Source: Wyeomyia smithii
Lineage: Eukaryota; Arthropoda; Insecta; Diptera; Culicidae
Assembly (NCBI RefSeq): GCF_029784165.1
Contig: NC_073696.1
Span: 182,669,998 to 182,733,997, forward strand
Length of the DNA: 64,000 bases
Direction: 5' to 3'
Shown here: positions 1 through 9,792 of the stretch, piece by piece
How the letters are laid out: the number at the start of each line of letters is the position of its first letter
Position numbering within the stretch: position 1 is the stretch's first letter
Program-made: the position numbers and the translations under genes
The notes under the pieces: model-generated
Told to the model about the DNA's origin: nothing
Database searches by the model: none
The model's input: the letters and a program-made list of their open reading frames with translations, nothing else

Positions 1-49
1 TCTTCTTGTTGTAGGTATGGGTAAAGCTAAAAAACAGTTAGTAAAAACA

Positions 50-203
50 GCGTCGAGTCGATCATTGATGTGACATTCTGTAGTCCAGGACTGATCACAA
101 ATTGGGGAGTGGACGATGGCCGCACTCATAGCGAACGCCTGGCTGTCCGCTACAGTGTAGGTCATAACACGAGACAGTATCATCAGGTAGCACCAGGTAG
201 TGC
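50..203 (+). pseudogene. R1-like endonuclease relic, left piece
   Basis: This is a fragment of the endonuclease part of an R1-clade non-LTR ORF2. The + frame reads SIIDVTFCSPGLITNW and then VDDG, which matches the same segment of the better preserved R1-like copies at 17460, 22220, 34370 and 50540. The downstream frame is decayed (the SDHQSV motif reads as SERLAV). The sequence just upstream, around positions 19-40, resembles the gggtaaagcaaacag tail seen at the 3' ends of R1-like copies near 21977 and 23656. The relic is interrupted at 204-213 by an I-clade insertion and resumes at 873. It is not functional. Confidence 0.75.
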
Positions 204-213
204 TATACAGCCC

Positions 214-862
214 TTTTTTTTCTTCATCTATAGTTTATTTGACACGGCACAAATACAATTCAATGTTTAACGGCGCCAATTATATCTGGTAGCTTACTTT
301 CTAAAGTATCTTAATAACTAAAAGCAAATTTTTTATCCTCGCTGCCGACTACGAGCTGAAACTAAATCTAACTTAAAGCTATAATATTCTGCATTAAAAT
401 CACAGGTTTGCTGTTTGAAGGTTTTCATTGCCATAGGTAAGCAGCATATTAAATTTGTTCCGCTGCTGGGCCAAGATATTACGGACTGGCATATTGGGTT
501 GTTTCCATCAGGCCTTGAGAGTATCGTGCGGGTCTGATTGCTGTTTCCGGATCCGGGATCTTAACGTGTTCTTATCGTTTGGTTGGATGTAGGCGGAAGG
601 GGATAGGACTAAACTGGGGCGTGGATGGATCTCAGGAAAACGTATATAAGGGACATGTAGGATAGGTCACGGCTCGCCAAGATATCACGAACAGGAACAG
701 CCGGCTGCCTACCTTCGGCCTACAGGGAAGCTATTAATCTAGACCTGGCGTCACGGTGTACAGGGCATGACCAAACAACGTGCTCTATGTCGTGATAACC
801 TTCACCACAGGCACAGATACCACTCTCCCCGAGCCCAACACGACTGAGATGCGCGTCAGGTA
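214..862 (-). mobile_element. I-clade non-LTR element, 5'-truncated copy (copy A)
   Basis: This is the 3' end of the same I-clade element found at 8634-14411 and 55893-61677. On the minus strand it holds the last part of ORF2 (from about 858 to 609), the 3' UTR and a short A-rich tail (T run at 214-220). The C-terminal cysteine/histidine motif CACGEGYHDIEHVVWSC is readable. A CAG to TAG change at about 720-722 ends the frame early compared with the other copies. It is flanked by the direct repeat tatacagccc at 204-213 and 863-872, a typical target-site duplication. The insertion split an R1-like relic whose two halves lie on either side. Confidence 0.9.
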
Positions 863-872
863 TATACAGCCC

Positions 873-1258
873 TTTGCTGCTGGAACATTTCGCATTCCGA
901 TGTAGCGGTATTTGCGCAGACGGGAGTGCGAGGCGAGCAGAATGCATTGTCCGAATGATGATAGCCAAGACCAAGGGTGCGATGGTGCCCGCAAAACGAT
1001 AACTAGCGATGCTGGAACGGATTATAGGGAGACTCTTTCTACGCCACGAGCCAAGTCATTGGCCTCCGGTTGTAGAGTCTTACGTCCGACGTTCCAGTAT
1101 GTAAGACCAGACATGGTCGGCCAACCTGATGAATACCCAATTCGTGAGAGCGTTGGCAGCCATGCTGTGGTTGAGGAGGGGGCAAGGGTTACGAAAGAGA
1201 AACTCATCGTCATCGGCAAAATCCCTAAAGGTGAGCAAGGCACCAGGTCTAGATGGTA
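873..1258 (+). pseudogene. R1-like relic, right piece
   Basis: This continues the relic at 50-203. It aligns by eye with the R1-like copy at about 50700-51390, but the segment matching roughly 50790-51080 is missing. Recognisable parts are the HFDAEVF-like stretch near 885 and the region ahead of the reverse transcriptase, from about 965 to 1255, which ends near the KAPGPDG motif (read here as KAPGLDG). Frames are broken throughout. The relic ends against the AACAT array. Confidence 0.75.
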
Positions 1259-1280
1259 TAGCATAAATAAGTACAACAAT

Positions 1281-2309
1281 AACATAATATAACATAACAT
1301 ATCATAACATAACATAACATAATATAACATAACATAACATAACATAACATAACATAACATAACATAACATAACATAACATAACATAACATAACATAACAT
1401 AACATAACATAACATAACATAACATAACATAACATAACATAACATAACATAACATAACATAACATAACATAACATAACATAACATAACATAACATAACAT
1501 AACATAACATAACATAACATAACATAACATAACAAAACATAACATAACATAACATAACATAACATAACATAACATAACATAACATAACATAACATAACAT
1601 AACATAACATAACATAACATAACATAACATAACATAACATAACATAACATAACATAACATAACATAACATAACATAACATAACATAACATAACATAACAT
1701 AACATAACATAACATAACATAACATAACATAACATAACATAACATAACATAACATAACATAACATAACATAACATAACATAACATAACATAACATAACAT
1801 AACATAACATAACATAACATAACATAACATAACATAACATAACATAACATAACATAACATAACATAACATAACATAACATAACATAACATAACATAACAT
1901 AACATAACATAACATAACATAACATAACATAACATAACATAACATAACATAACATAACATAACATAACATAACATAACATAACATAACATAACATAACAT
2001 AACATAACATAACATAACATAACATAACATAACATAACATAACATAACATAACATAACATAACATAACATAACATAACATAACATAACATAACATAACAT
2101 AACATAACATAACATAACATAACATAACATAACATAACATAACATAACATAACATAACATAACATAACATAACATAACATAACATAACATAACATAACAT
2201 AACATAACATGACATAACATAACATAACATAACATGACATAACATAACATAACATAACATAACATAACATAACATAACATAACATAACATAACATAACAT
2301 AACATAACA
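1281..2309. repeat. AACAT pentanucleotide tandem array
   Basis: About 1.03 kb made almost entirely of the 5-bp unit AACAT, roughly 205 copies. Only a few variant units are visible: degenerate units at 1281-1325, aacaa at 1531-1535, and gacat at 2211 and 2236. Because 5 is not a multiple of 3 and the unit lacks stops in three minus-strand frames, long spurious ORFs appear here. They should not be annotated as genes. The reverse-complement unit is TTATG in one register. The left edge touches an R1-like relic and the right edge touches unique sequence. Confidence 0.98.
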
Positions 2310-2565
2310 ACGACAACGTAATTCCCTACGTAACATACCTTCCGTGTGGCTCTTTTCAGTTCTTCGTCCTATCACCTTGTTTTACTCAGCGCAACCCATA
2401 CGCTCAGCAATAATGATTGTTCTTTAGCCGAAAAACCCAACACTGAAAATAGTGCAAAGAGTACATTTTCATTTGTCGCCCCAACTGTTGCAGAATAGAT
2501 GTTCACCTACATTCGACTATAACAGGGAAATTATCGATTGATAAAGATTTTTATTGTGATCTTCG
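2310..2565. other. Sequence between array and Juan-like relic
   Basis: No gene is recognisable in this stretch. Its last part may contain rearranged 5' portions of the Juan-like element that follows, but I could not read a consistent frame. Confidence 0.4.
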
Positions 2566-3571
2566 CCAGGGGCATTCCACTATTCATCAGTTACTTAAAG
2601 TAACAAATATGATTCGAACTAATAAATCTGAAGGCTATTCGACTGGAGCTGCTCTTCTAGATATAGATAAGGCATTCGACAGTGTTTGGCATAAAGGTTT
2701 AATAGCTAAAATGTCAAATTTTAGTTTTCCGCTTTACCTCACAAAAATGATACAAAGTTATTTAACTGACCGCACTCTTCAGGTTTACTATCTAAATGGT
2801 AAATCTAATAGATTGCCTGTTAGAGCTGGTGTGCCTCAGGGGAGTATCTTGGGCCCAATCTTATATAACATTTTTACTTCTGATCTTCATGAATTACCAC
2901 CAGGTTGTGAGAAATCTCTGTTTCGTGACGATACAAACATTTTCGCAAAAGGAAAAAGCCTTCGTGTTATATGCAGTCGGCTACAAAAAAGTTTAGATAT
3001 GTTTTCTTCATACTTGCAGAAATGGAAGATTTCCCCTAATGCTTTTAAAACACAGTTAATTATTTGTCCTCATAAGCCAAGAGTTTCATTTCTCAAATCG
3101 ACCAATAATCACGTTATTAAGATGAACGGTGTGGTCTTAAATTGGTCTGATCAAGTTAAATACTTAAGGCTAATTTATGATAAGAATCTTACTTTCAAGG
3201 AGCACATTGAAAATATCCAGTCAAAGTGCAATAAGTATATCAAATGTTTATATCCTCTTATCAACAGGAATTCTAGACTTTGTCTCAAGAATAAACTGTT
3301 AATTTACAAACAAATTTTTAGGCCAGCAATGTTATATGCAGTTCCCATCTGGACAAGTTGTTGTACAACCAGAAACAAGACACTTCAAAGGATTCAGAAT
3401 AAACTTTTGAAAATGATTTTGAACCGTCCTCCCTGGTTTAGCACGAACGAGCTACATAGGCTCACTAATGTAGAAACATTAGAAAATATGTCAAGCCAAA
3501 TTATCAACAAATTCCGACAAAAATCGTTTCAATCCTCAATCGCAACGATTAGCTCACTTTATAGTCAGTAA
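2566..3571 (+). pseudogene. Juan-like (Jockey clade) reverse transcriptase, 5'-truncated
   Basis: This is the C-terminal half of a Jockey-clade ORF2. A 320-codon frame opens at ATG 2609 and the same frame continues upstream to about 2566 (RQGHSTIHQLLKVTNM), so the real coding start is missing. Visible motifs are LLDIDKAFDSVWH near residues 17-29, AGVPQGSILGP near residues 73-83, and the catalytic box at residues 105-108. The box reads FRDD instead of FADD, a change expected to damage activity. The C-terminal part (KQIFRPAMLYAVPIW and following) resembles Juan elements of mosquitoes. There is no endonuclease part, so this is a dead 5'-truncated copy. Confidence 0.85.
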
Positions 3572-3690
3572 GATAGTTTTAAGTTCATTCTAAGTTTTGT
3601 TTTATTCCTTTTTTCCTTGACAAGTAGGTTTAATAATTTTCCTACAATTACTGCGAGAGCTAATAACATTCAATAATATAAAAGAGCGTA
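3572..3690 (+). other. Juan-like 3' UTR
   Basis: AT-rich sequence directly after the Juan-like stop codon, inferred to be the element's 3' untranslated region. The exact 3' end is not clear. An aaataaat stretch occurs near 3693. Confidence 0.5.
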
Positions 3691-3792
3691 CAAATAAATA
3701 TATAATAGTGTTGATATGTCACCATTTGTGGCAGATTACACAATATTAATTCTGAATAGATATTAGTACATAAATAAATCATTACAAACATG

Positions 3793-3808
3793 CCCCCCCC
3801 CCCCCCCC
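3793..3808. repeat. C16 homopolymer
   Basis: A run of 16 consecutive C residues in AT-rich DNA. It may be an assembly-sensitive site. Confidence 0.95.
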
Positions 3809-4044
3809 TATTAAAAAAAGGGTTATTATTACTCGCTTGGAGCTCGACCTGGAGAGTTGACTGCTCTAATCAGTAAAGTCTTACTTCGCAAACCAGATGG
3901 TTATTGCAACCGAGAGAACTCCAAATCCATCCAAGTCCGCTATGAATCAGCAGTTGTGTGAAGTGCAGCACCTAGTCTTTGGTAAAGGAGCACGTCTTAT
4001 GGAATTAATATTTGTGTATAGTGCAGTATCGAAGAATAGTAAAG

Positions 4045-4925
4045 AAACATGTTTAAATGGAATTCCGAACTTGGTTATAAAGAAGGCCATAAAAGAGACC
4101 TCTGAACTATTTTAGGCAGCCACGTCGAGGTGTCTTGATGACTGTCCATTTCCAGAGAGATGAAAGCGACAGAAGCTGCGCTTATTGCCGAAGACAGTGA
4201 ATCCACCTGGTAACTCGTTGGCATGCCACCCGATCATATGCGTTCAATAGTGTGAGATGGAGTTTCTTAGCTTAGGAAACTTCAAATTCCAGTGTCGCTG
4301 TACAAAATTCTGGAACGCTACTTCCTGGTTTACTGCACATATGAGAGCCGAAAATGCGTCTCAATTACCGTAGGGGTTCTACAAGTTTCCATTCTGAAAG
4401 CAGTATTTTGTGTTGTCGCGTATGATGAGGTGCCAACTAAAGTTTCTTTCCGGGGTTGTGATCGTTAGTTTCCCGGGGACATCATAGTCGAAGTCTACGG
4501 TGAATCGATTGAGGTTGGTTGAGTTAACGTCTTTGCGTCGTTGTGGACGGGATGCAACCTACGAAATTGGTGAGGGTGTATCACAAGACGGTGGTTATAG
4601 TTGTTAACAACCACAAATCAAAATAGCAGGAGTTGACCAGCATCGGGGATTGTACCATCATCTCTAAGTCTACCTGGAGCTTCTGGGGATGAAGGTCGAC
4701 GAAAAAATCACCTTCGAGGGCCACATTGAGTATGCCTGTTAGAGGCTTTTTGCGAGGGCCTCAACGACTACAGCGATATTATCTCCTATGATGCCTATGA
4801 TAGCACTGCGGTGTATTACAGCAAGAGAAAACTTCTATGTGGCACAAAAGGTACACAAAGTACCATAAGATCATATTCGATGATTTAATGGCAACAAAAA
4901 TGGTCTAATTCCAAAAAAGGCAGTT
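4045..4925 (+). pseudogene. R1-like reverse transcriptase relic
   Basis: A heavily decayed R1-clade ORF2 segment. Matches to the copy at 51390-52710 run in order: NGIPNLVIKKAIKE (4057-4098), CLDDCPFPERWKRQ (about 4132-4171), the segment around the FADD box (about 4440-4500, box lost), VVNNHKS near 4600, and a final piece that matches the WSNS region near 4900. Many stops, frameshifts and an internal deletion near 4848 are present. Weak similarity may start as early as 3900. No function is expected. Confidence 0.75.
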
Positions 4926-5412
4926 TGTGTGACCACTTCTTAGATTGCCCTAGAGCTACAAAACAAGTGGCAGGCCGGCCATCGTTAAAGCAGTAAAGGT
5001 TAACTTTCTGTTTCCACATAGTTAAGTATGAGTGAGTAGTACTAGAATAAAAAGTTTTATGTTGTAAAGAGAGATAATTTCCAGTAATAAAATCGATGAA
5101 GTTTAATAACATCGGTTCATGACGATCATCGCTAACAAACCTTTTAGTTTCGACGCGTTTCTTGGAAAAAAAATTTATCAAATCCAAACATAAAAGTAGT
5201 TCAATTTTAACAAAAATCACAACCGGACTGCTATGCTATAGTTAAACACCTCTCGCATCCACAGATCAGATTTTACCCCTAGAATTATTTTCTGTTTTCA
5301 AACTTGAAATGGCTGGATGGTAAAAAAGCAAGAGGCTAAATCTGTAGCTGATGACTATTCAAAGAGCTTCTTATTGTCGGGAGAAAATATATATCAAAAG
5401 TTAAGATATAAC
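4926..5412. other. Unassigned interval
   Basis: Mostly AT-rich sequence without recognisable genes. A 111-codon minus-strand frame at 4885-5220 overlaps the R1 relic and has no motif I recognise, so I regard it as chance. Confidence 0.4.
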
Positions 5413-5779
5413 TACAGTCATGGAGAAAGTAATAAATACACTTGCAGTTTTGGTTAATTTTCTATATTTTAGGCACTGATTTTAGTTGTTATATGATGTT
5501 ATGTTACATCATTACGATCTGCAGACACTCTCTTTCAGAGAGGAACAGAGAAATAACTAAAATTTTTCTGTGTCGGTGATTCCGAAAATTTTTTGCGTGA
5601 GTTAGTGCTTTTTACGGTGGCGATAAAAATAAATACACTATTGAAATATATATACAAAACCTTCCAAATAAGCTTTATTTATCTACATATCGTTAGCAAA
5701 GTGACCTTTTGCGTTACAAAACTCACTTTCAATGTTTTGTGGCTTGTACTTTGTTTTGTAAAACCATATTCAATCTTCG

Positions 5780-6110
5780 GGTATGATTACCCCCAGTTTT
5801 TCACGAGTAGAAGCTGGGCTAGCATTTCACGCTGCCTGTACGTCGTTCCATAAGTCTGTTTCATTCTTTAGATGATGCTTTGCAACTTAGAACTTAGCAA
5901 TCTTCCATAGATTTTTGATACGGATAAAGTTAGGAGACTATGCTGGCCAATCCAACAATTTTATATTTTCCTCTGAAAACCATCTTCAAGTTTTCAACGC
6001 TGTATGTTAAGGATCGTTACCCTCCAACGGAGAGGCATGGCATGTCTTCCCACCAGCTGCTGACCGTTTGGACCAAAAAGGGTAAATTTCGACTCATCCT
6101 ACCAAGACAC
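5780..6110 (-). pseudogene. Tc1-type transposase relic, left arm
   Basis: The minus strand reads the first catalytic aspartate region as DESKFTLFGPNGQQLVGRHA (about 6105-6040). It then jumps to the second (GNDP.HTALKT, about 6022) and third (LLDWPA.SPN, about 5950) regions. The PRRLNMVLQNK-like C-terminus falls near 5780. About 80 residues between the first and second catalytic regions are missing compared with the family, and stops and frameshifts are present. This is a Tc1/mariner superfamily relic. Confidence 0.8.
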
Positions 6111-6194
6111 GATGTGCCATTTAGTTGCCCCCTAGTCTAAGAACTTTTTAGAAAATTCAGTACTTGCCAAAATGTGTCGTTTTTGAAGTAGAGT

Positions 6195-6575
6195 TAAGTT
6201 TCCTATGTACCTAGGTGGGCCATTTTGCTTCCGTATACCGAAGATAATATGCCACTTTGCTGGATCTTTAGGCAGTATAACGATCCTAAACATACAGTAT
6301 TGAAAACACGAAGATGATTTTCAAACGAAAATATAAAATTATTAGTTTGGCCAGCGCAGTCTTTTAATTCAAATTCATTTAGAAATTCTATGGAAAATTG
6401 TGAAAGTCTGGGTGGCAAAGCATCATCTAAAACATGAAACAGACTTATGGAACGTCGTACAGGCAGCGGGAATTGCAAGTCTAGCTTCTACTCGTAAAAA
6501 AACTGGTGGTAATCATACCCGAAGATTGAATATGGTTTTACAAAACAAAGGACAAGCCACAACATATTGAAAGCG
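6195..6575 (+). pseudogene. Tc1-type transposase relic, right arm
   Basis: The plus strand reads ILLPYTEDNMPLCWIFRQ (6216-6270), then YNDPKHTVLKTRR (second catalytic aspartate) and ENIKLLVWPAQS. These are followed after a frameshift by ENLW-like and PRRLNMVLQNKGQATT-like C-terminal sequence. Everything upstream of the PYTEDN region is absent. It is the inverted partner of the left-arm relic. Confidence 0.8.
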
Positions 6576-6886
6576 AGTTTTGTAACATAAAAGGACACTT
6601 TGCTAACGATATGTGGATAAACAAAGCTTATTTGGAATGTTTTGTATATATATTTCAATAGTGTATTTATTTTTTTCGCCACCTTAAAAAGCACTAACTC
6701 ACACAAAAAATTTTCGGAATCACCGACACAGAAAAATTCCAGTTATTTCTCCGTTCCTCTCTGAAAAAGAGTGTCTGCAGATCGTAATGATGTAACATAA
6801 CATCATATAACAAATAAAACCAGTGCCCAAAATATGGAAAATTACCTAAAACTGCCAGTGTATTTATTATTTTCTCTATGACTGTA

Positions 6887-7198
6887 TATATCTCTCAGAA
6901 TTTTTGGTGTTCTTGTATCAGGCAAAAGACCTATTTTCTCGCATAAAAAATTAAACAAATTAAAAAAGTTTTCGTCAAAGTTATTCAATGTCAATGTGAA
7001 ACGCTTCAAATGAAAATCAATTTGTGATTCGACAATTTTAGAATTCCTAAATCTTAAAAGGATTCGCACAGCCGATGACAAGACACGGTGGAGGAACGCA
7101 TCGAAATTAGTAAATTTAAAATACGGCGGCAAAGGATCCACGTCTGATTTCTGATCATATTGCCAGCTGGAACTGTTATTTGCTTCTGTGTTTATCTT
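6887..7198 (-). other. Unrecognised open frame ending at the Tc1 target site
   Basis: An open minus-strand frame runs from just after a stop at 7199-7201 down to the TA target of the Tc1 insertion. It includes DPLPPYFKFTNFDAFLHRV near its start and FDENFFNLFNFLCEKIGLL near its end. There is no ATG at the start, so if real it would be an exon. With the transposon removed, the TA joins a G to make TAG, giving a 104-codon frame with a stop exactly at the insertion point. With the transposon present it reads about 14 further codons into the TIR. I do not recognise the protein, and it may be chance. Confidence 0.3.
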
Positions 7199-7201
7199 TT
7201 A

Positions 7202-8620
7202 AATTTGTTGATTTCTCTGCTATAAACTAACGAATCGGATCAAAGTACTGCAGATGTGCCATTCTGTTTACCATAGCCCAACCTTTCGAGTACTGCCACG
7301 AGCGAAGCGACAGCTGTCTAACTTACCGCTCCTTTAGCATTAGAAATTCCCATGGAGCTGACTCGATTGCACACGTAAATTGGACTGACTTTTGTATTAG
7401 TTTTTGAATATTGTTTTTGCCACTGGATTTTATGATTATTTAAATTTCAATTTAGATAAATTTTTTGATCCACTATATTTCTAAAAGTTCTTTGGATGGA
7501 ATGAAATGATTGCAATTAATGTTCTAATGAATTGAAAAAATAGCAAATGTGAAACGCAGACAAGAAAGTTTACTATACAGTGTCTCGAATCTTGTCCACA
7601 GGTGGTGAACTTATAAAAAACGCTATTAATTACATTGTGAAGTTTACGACAAATCCTCCAGCAACTGAATAGAAGGATTCATCAACTCTCTCGTTGGTTT
7701 TTGTTTACTGTGAACAAAATGGGACTATTGAAATTAAATAAAATCCACAAAAAAAAACCGGCGTTGGTGCCCACCACAGCAATGCTGCTCTCTATTTTAC
7801 AATCCGCTATAACCTAGTGCACAGGTAAACCTAGGCAACGCGAGAATTTTCGCATCGCATTCGGATACAAAGATTTGCACACCGTGAAATTGACAAGCTT
7901 TATCACTTCTTTCATCCGGTTGTTTGCCGCTATAAAGCACCGTTTGCTGTAAATGTAAGCTTTCTCTATGCCTGTGTAAATCAGAAATGTTATTCACAAT
8001 GAAGCCAATCCTATTTTGTTGTCATGTCGTGCGTTGCGAAATAAATAGGGGGTTTCTAAAAGTCATTTATTCATTTGTTGCGATAAATGTATTTACGTCA
8101 GGCTCCTACCCTTCATGTATACTAAAAGCAATCATTGCGAATCTTTGTGGACCAGAATAACGAACGGTATAAAAAACGTCATTCTGTCTGAGGTGAAAGA
8201 AAAAAAAATGTACTGCTTCTAATTATTCTTTTCAGTGCATATAACGATGAACCATTTTCTGTGTTGCACGGGTTTAAAACTATAGCCGACTCGAAAAAAG
8301 GCGTTCGTGTTTCTCGTTCTACTATTTGCTTCAAGTATTGCCTTTTTTAATCAAAACGCACGTCACTAGCATCTGCCCTGTTAAAGATTCGCTCGTCAGT
8401 TTAAAATGATACCGTCATTAGGCCAGCCCCTAATGGGAGGGAATGATACCTACGTGCAACGGAAACTAAAGTTTCGGCTCAATTTGTACAACAGTCATGT
8501 CAATCCGTTCACTAACGTACAGACCTTTTCTATACATTGATGAATGGCTTTTTTACTTGTTGAAAAAATTAACATGTACGAACAGAGTACACTTGGAACT
8601 ATGTTTCGCTTTCCGCTGAA
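7202..8620. other. Unassigned AT-rich interval
   Basis: About 1.4 kb without recognisable coding sequence. A 66-codon minus frame at 7797-7997 has no known motif. No inverted ends with target duplications were noticed. Confidence 0.5.
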
Positions 8621-9020
8621 AACATAAATATATTTTTTTTTGTTCATCTATAATTTATTTGACACGGCACAAATACAATTTAATGTTTAACGGCGCCAAT
8701 TATATCTGGTAGCTTACTTTCTAAAGTATCTTAATAACTAAAAGCAAATTTTTTTTATCCTCGCTGCCGACTACGAGCTGAAACTAAATGTAACTTAAAG
8801 CTATAATATTTTGCATGAAAAGCACTGGATTACTGTATGATGGTTTTCATTGCCATAGGTAAGCACATGTTCCGCTGCTGGGCCAAGATATTACGGACTG
8901 GCATATTGGGTTGTCTCCCTCGGGCCTTGAGAGTATCGTGCGGGTCTGATTGCTGTTTCCGGATCCGGGGTCTTAACGTGTTCTTGTCGTTAGGCTGGAT
9001 GCAGGCGGAAGGGGGTAGGA

Positions 9021-9792
9021 CTAAACTGGGGCGTGGATGGATTTCAGAAAAACGTATATAAGGGACATGTAGGATAGGTCACGGCTCGCCAAGACATCAC
9101 GAACAGGAACAGCCGACTGCCTACCTTCGGCCTGCAGGGAAGCTATTAATTTAGACCTGGCGTCACGGTGTACAGGGCATGACCAAACAACGTGCTCTAT
9201 GTCGTGATAACCTTTACCACAGGCACAGATACCACTTTCCCCGAGCCCAACACGACGGAGATGCGCGTCAAATCTATAGTGATTGGACATAAGCCGGGAC
9301 ATCACGCAAATGAAATCCCGACCTACATCCAACCCCTTGAACCACGGGTTCGTCAACACCTTGGGGATTATGGAATGTAACCACCTTCCCAGTTCCCCTC
9401 TGGTCCAAGCATTTTGCCAACTGATGATCGTATTCTGACGTACAAATGAGAAAAAATTCATTAAATGCAATTGGTCTTTCATAAATTACACCGTTTGTTG
9501 CGCCCACCTTAGCCAAAGAGTCCGCTTTCTCATTGCCCGGTATCGAGCAGTGAGAAGGGACCCACGCTAAGGTAATCTGATACGATTTTTCGGATAAAGC
9601 ACTCAGATGTTCCCGTATTTTCCCCAGGAAATACGGAGAGTGCTTAACATCTTTCATCGATCGGAGAGCCTCAATGGAACTGAGACTGTCCGTAAAGATG
9701 AAATAATGGTCCGTGGGCATTTTTTCGATAATCCCTAGGGTGTACTGAATTGCAGCCAATTCTGCGACGTGAACAGAAGCAGGATTATCAAG
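9021..9792 (-). pseudogene. I-clade ORF2 tail: RNase H and C-terminal Cys/His motif, frameshifted
   Basis: After the TAG at 9793 the frame continues as RNase H: AAIQYTLGIIEKM, FTDSLSSIEAL (catalytic D) and WVPSHCSIPGNEKADSLAK. An A run at 9451-9456 has six bases where copy C has five (56726-56730). This shifts the frame, so the last part (WLHSIIPKVLTNPWFKGLD, then the CACGKGYHDIEHVVWSC motif, ending SIHAPV) is read in a second frame ending at 9021. The two lesions are the only ones I see that separate this copy from a full ORF2. Confidence 0.85.

Larger units (their letters stand above)
5415..6884. mobile_element. Palindromic Tc1-type element, two outward-facing ends
   Basis: The element is bounded by CAGTCATGGAG at the left (5415) and CTCTATGACTG at the right (to 6884), with TA on both sides (5413-5414 and 6885-6886), as expected for Tc1/mariner insertion. 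About 600 bp at each end (5415-6020 and 6280-6884) are imperfect inverted repeats of each other. Each arm carries the C-terminal part of a Tc1-type transposase reading outward plus the same terminus. The middle 260 bp is unique to one or the other arm. It looks like two truncated transposon copies joined head to head, with TIR ends still on the outside. Confidence 0.85.

Noticed and set aside
1281..2309. Telomeric repeat
   Set aside because: The unit is AACAT, not TTAGG, Diptera lack telomerase repeats, and both sides are ordinary interspersed DNA. Kept only as a resemblance worth checking.
1022..2375. Three overlapping minus-strand ORFs of 355-427 codons made of repeated MLCYV
   Set aside because: They are the reading of the AACAT array, which lacks stops in these frames; no gene is implied.
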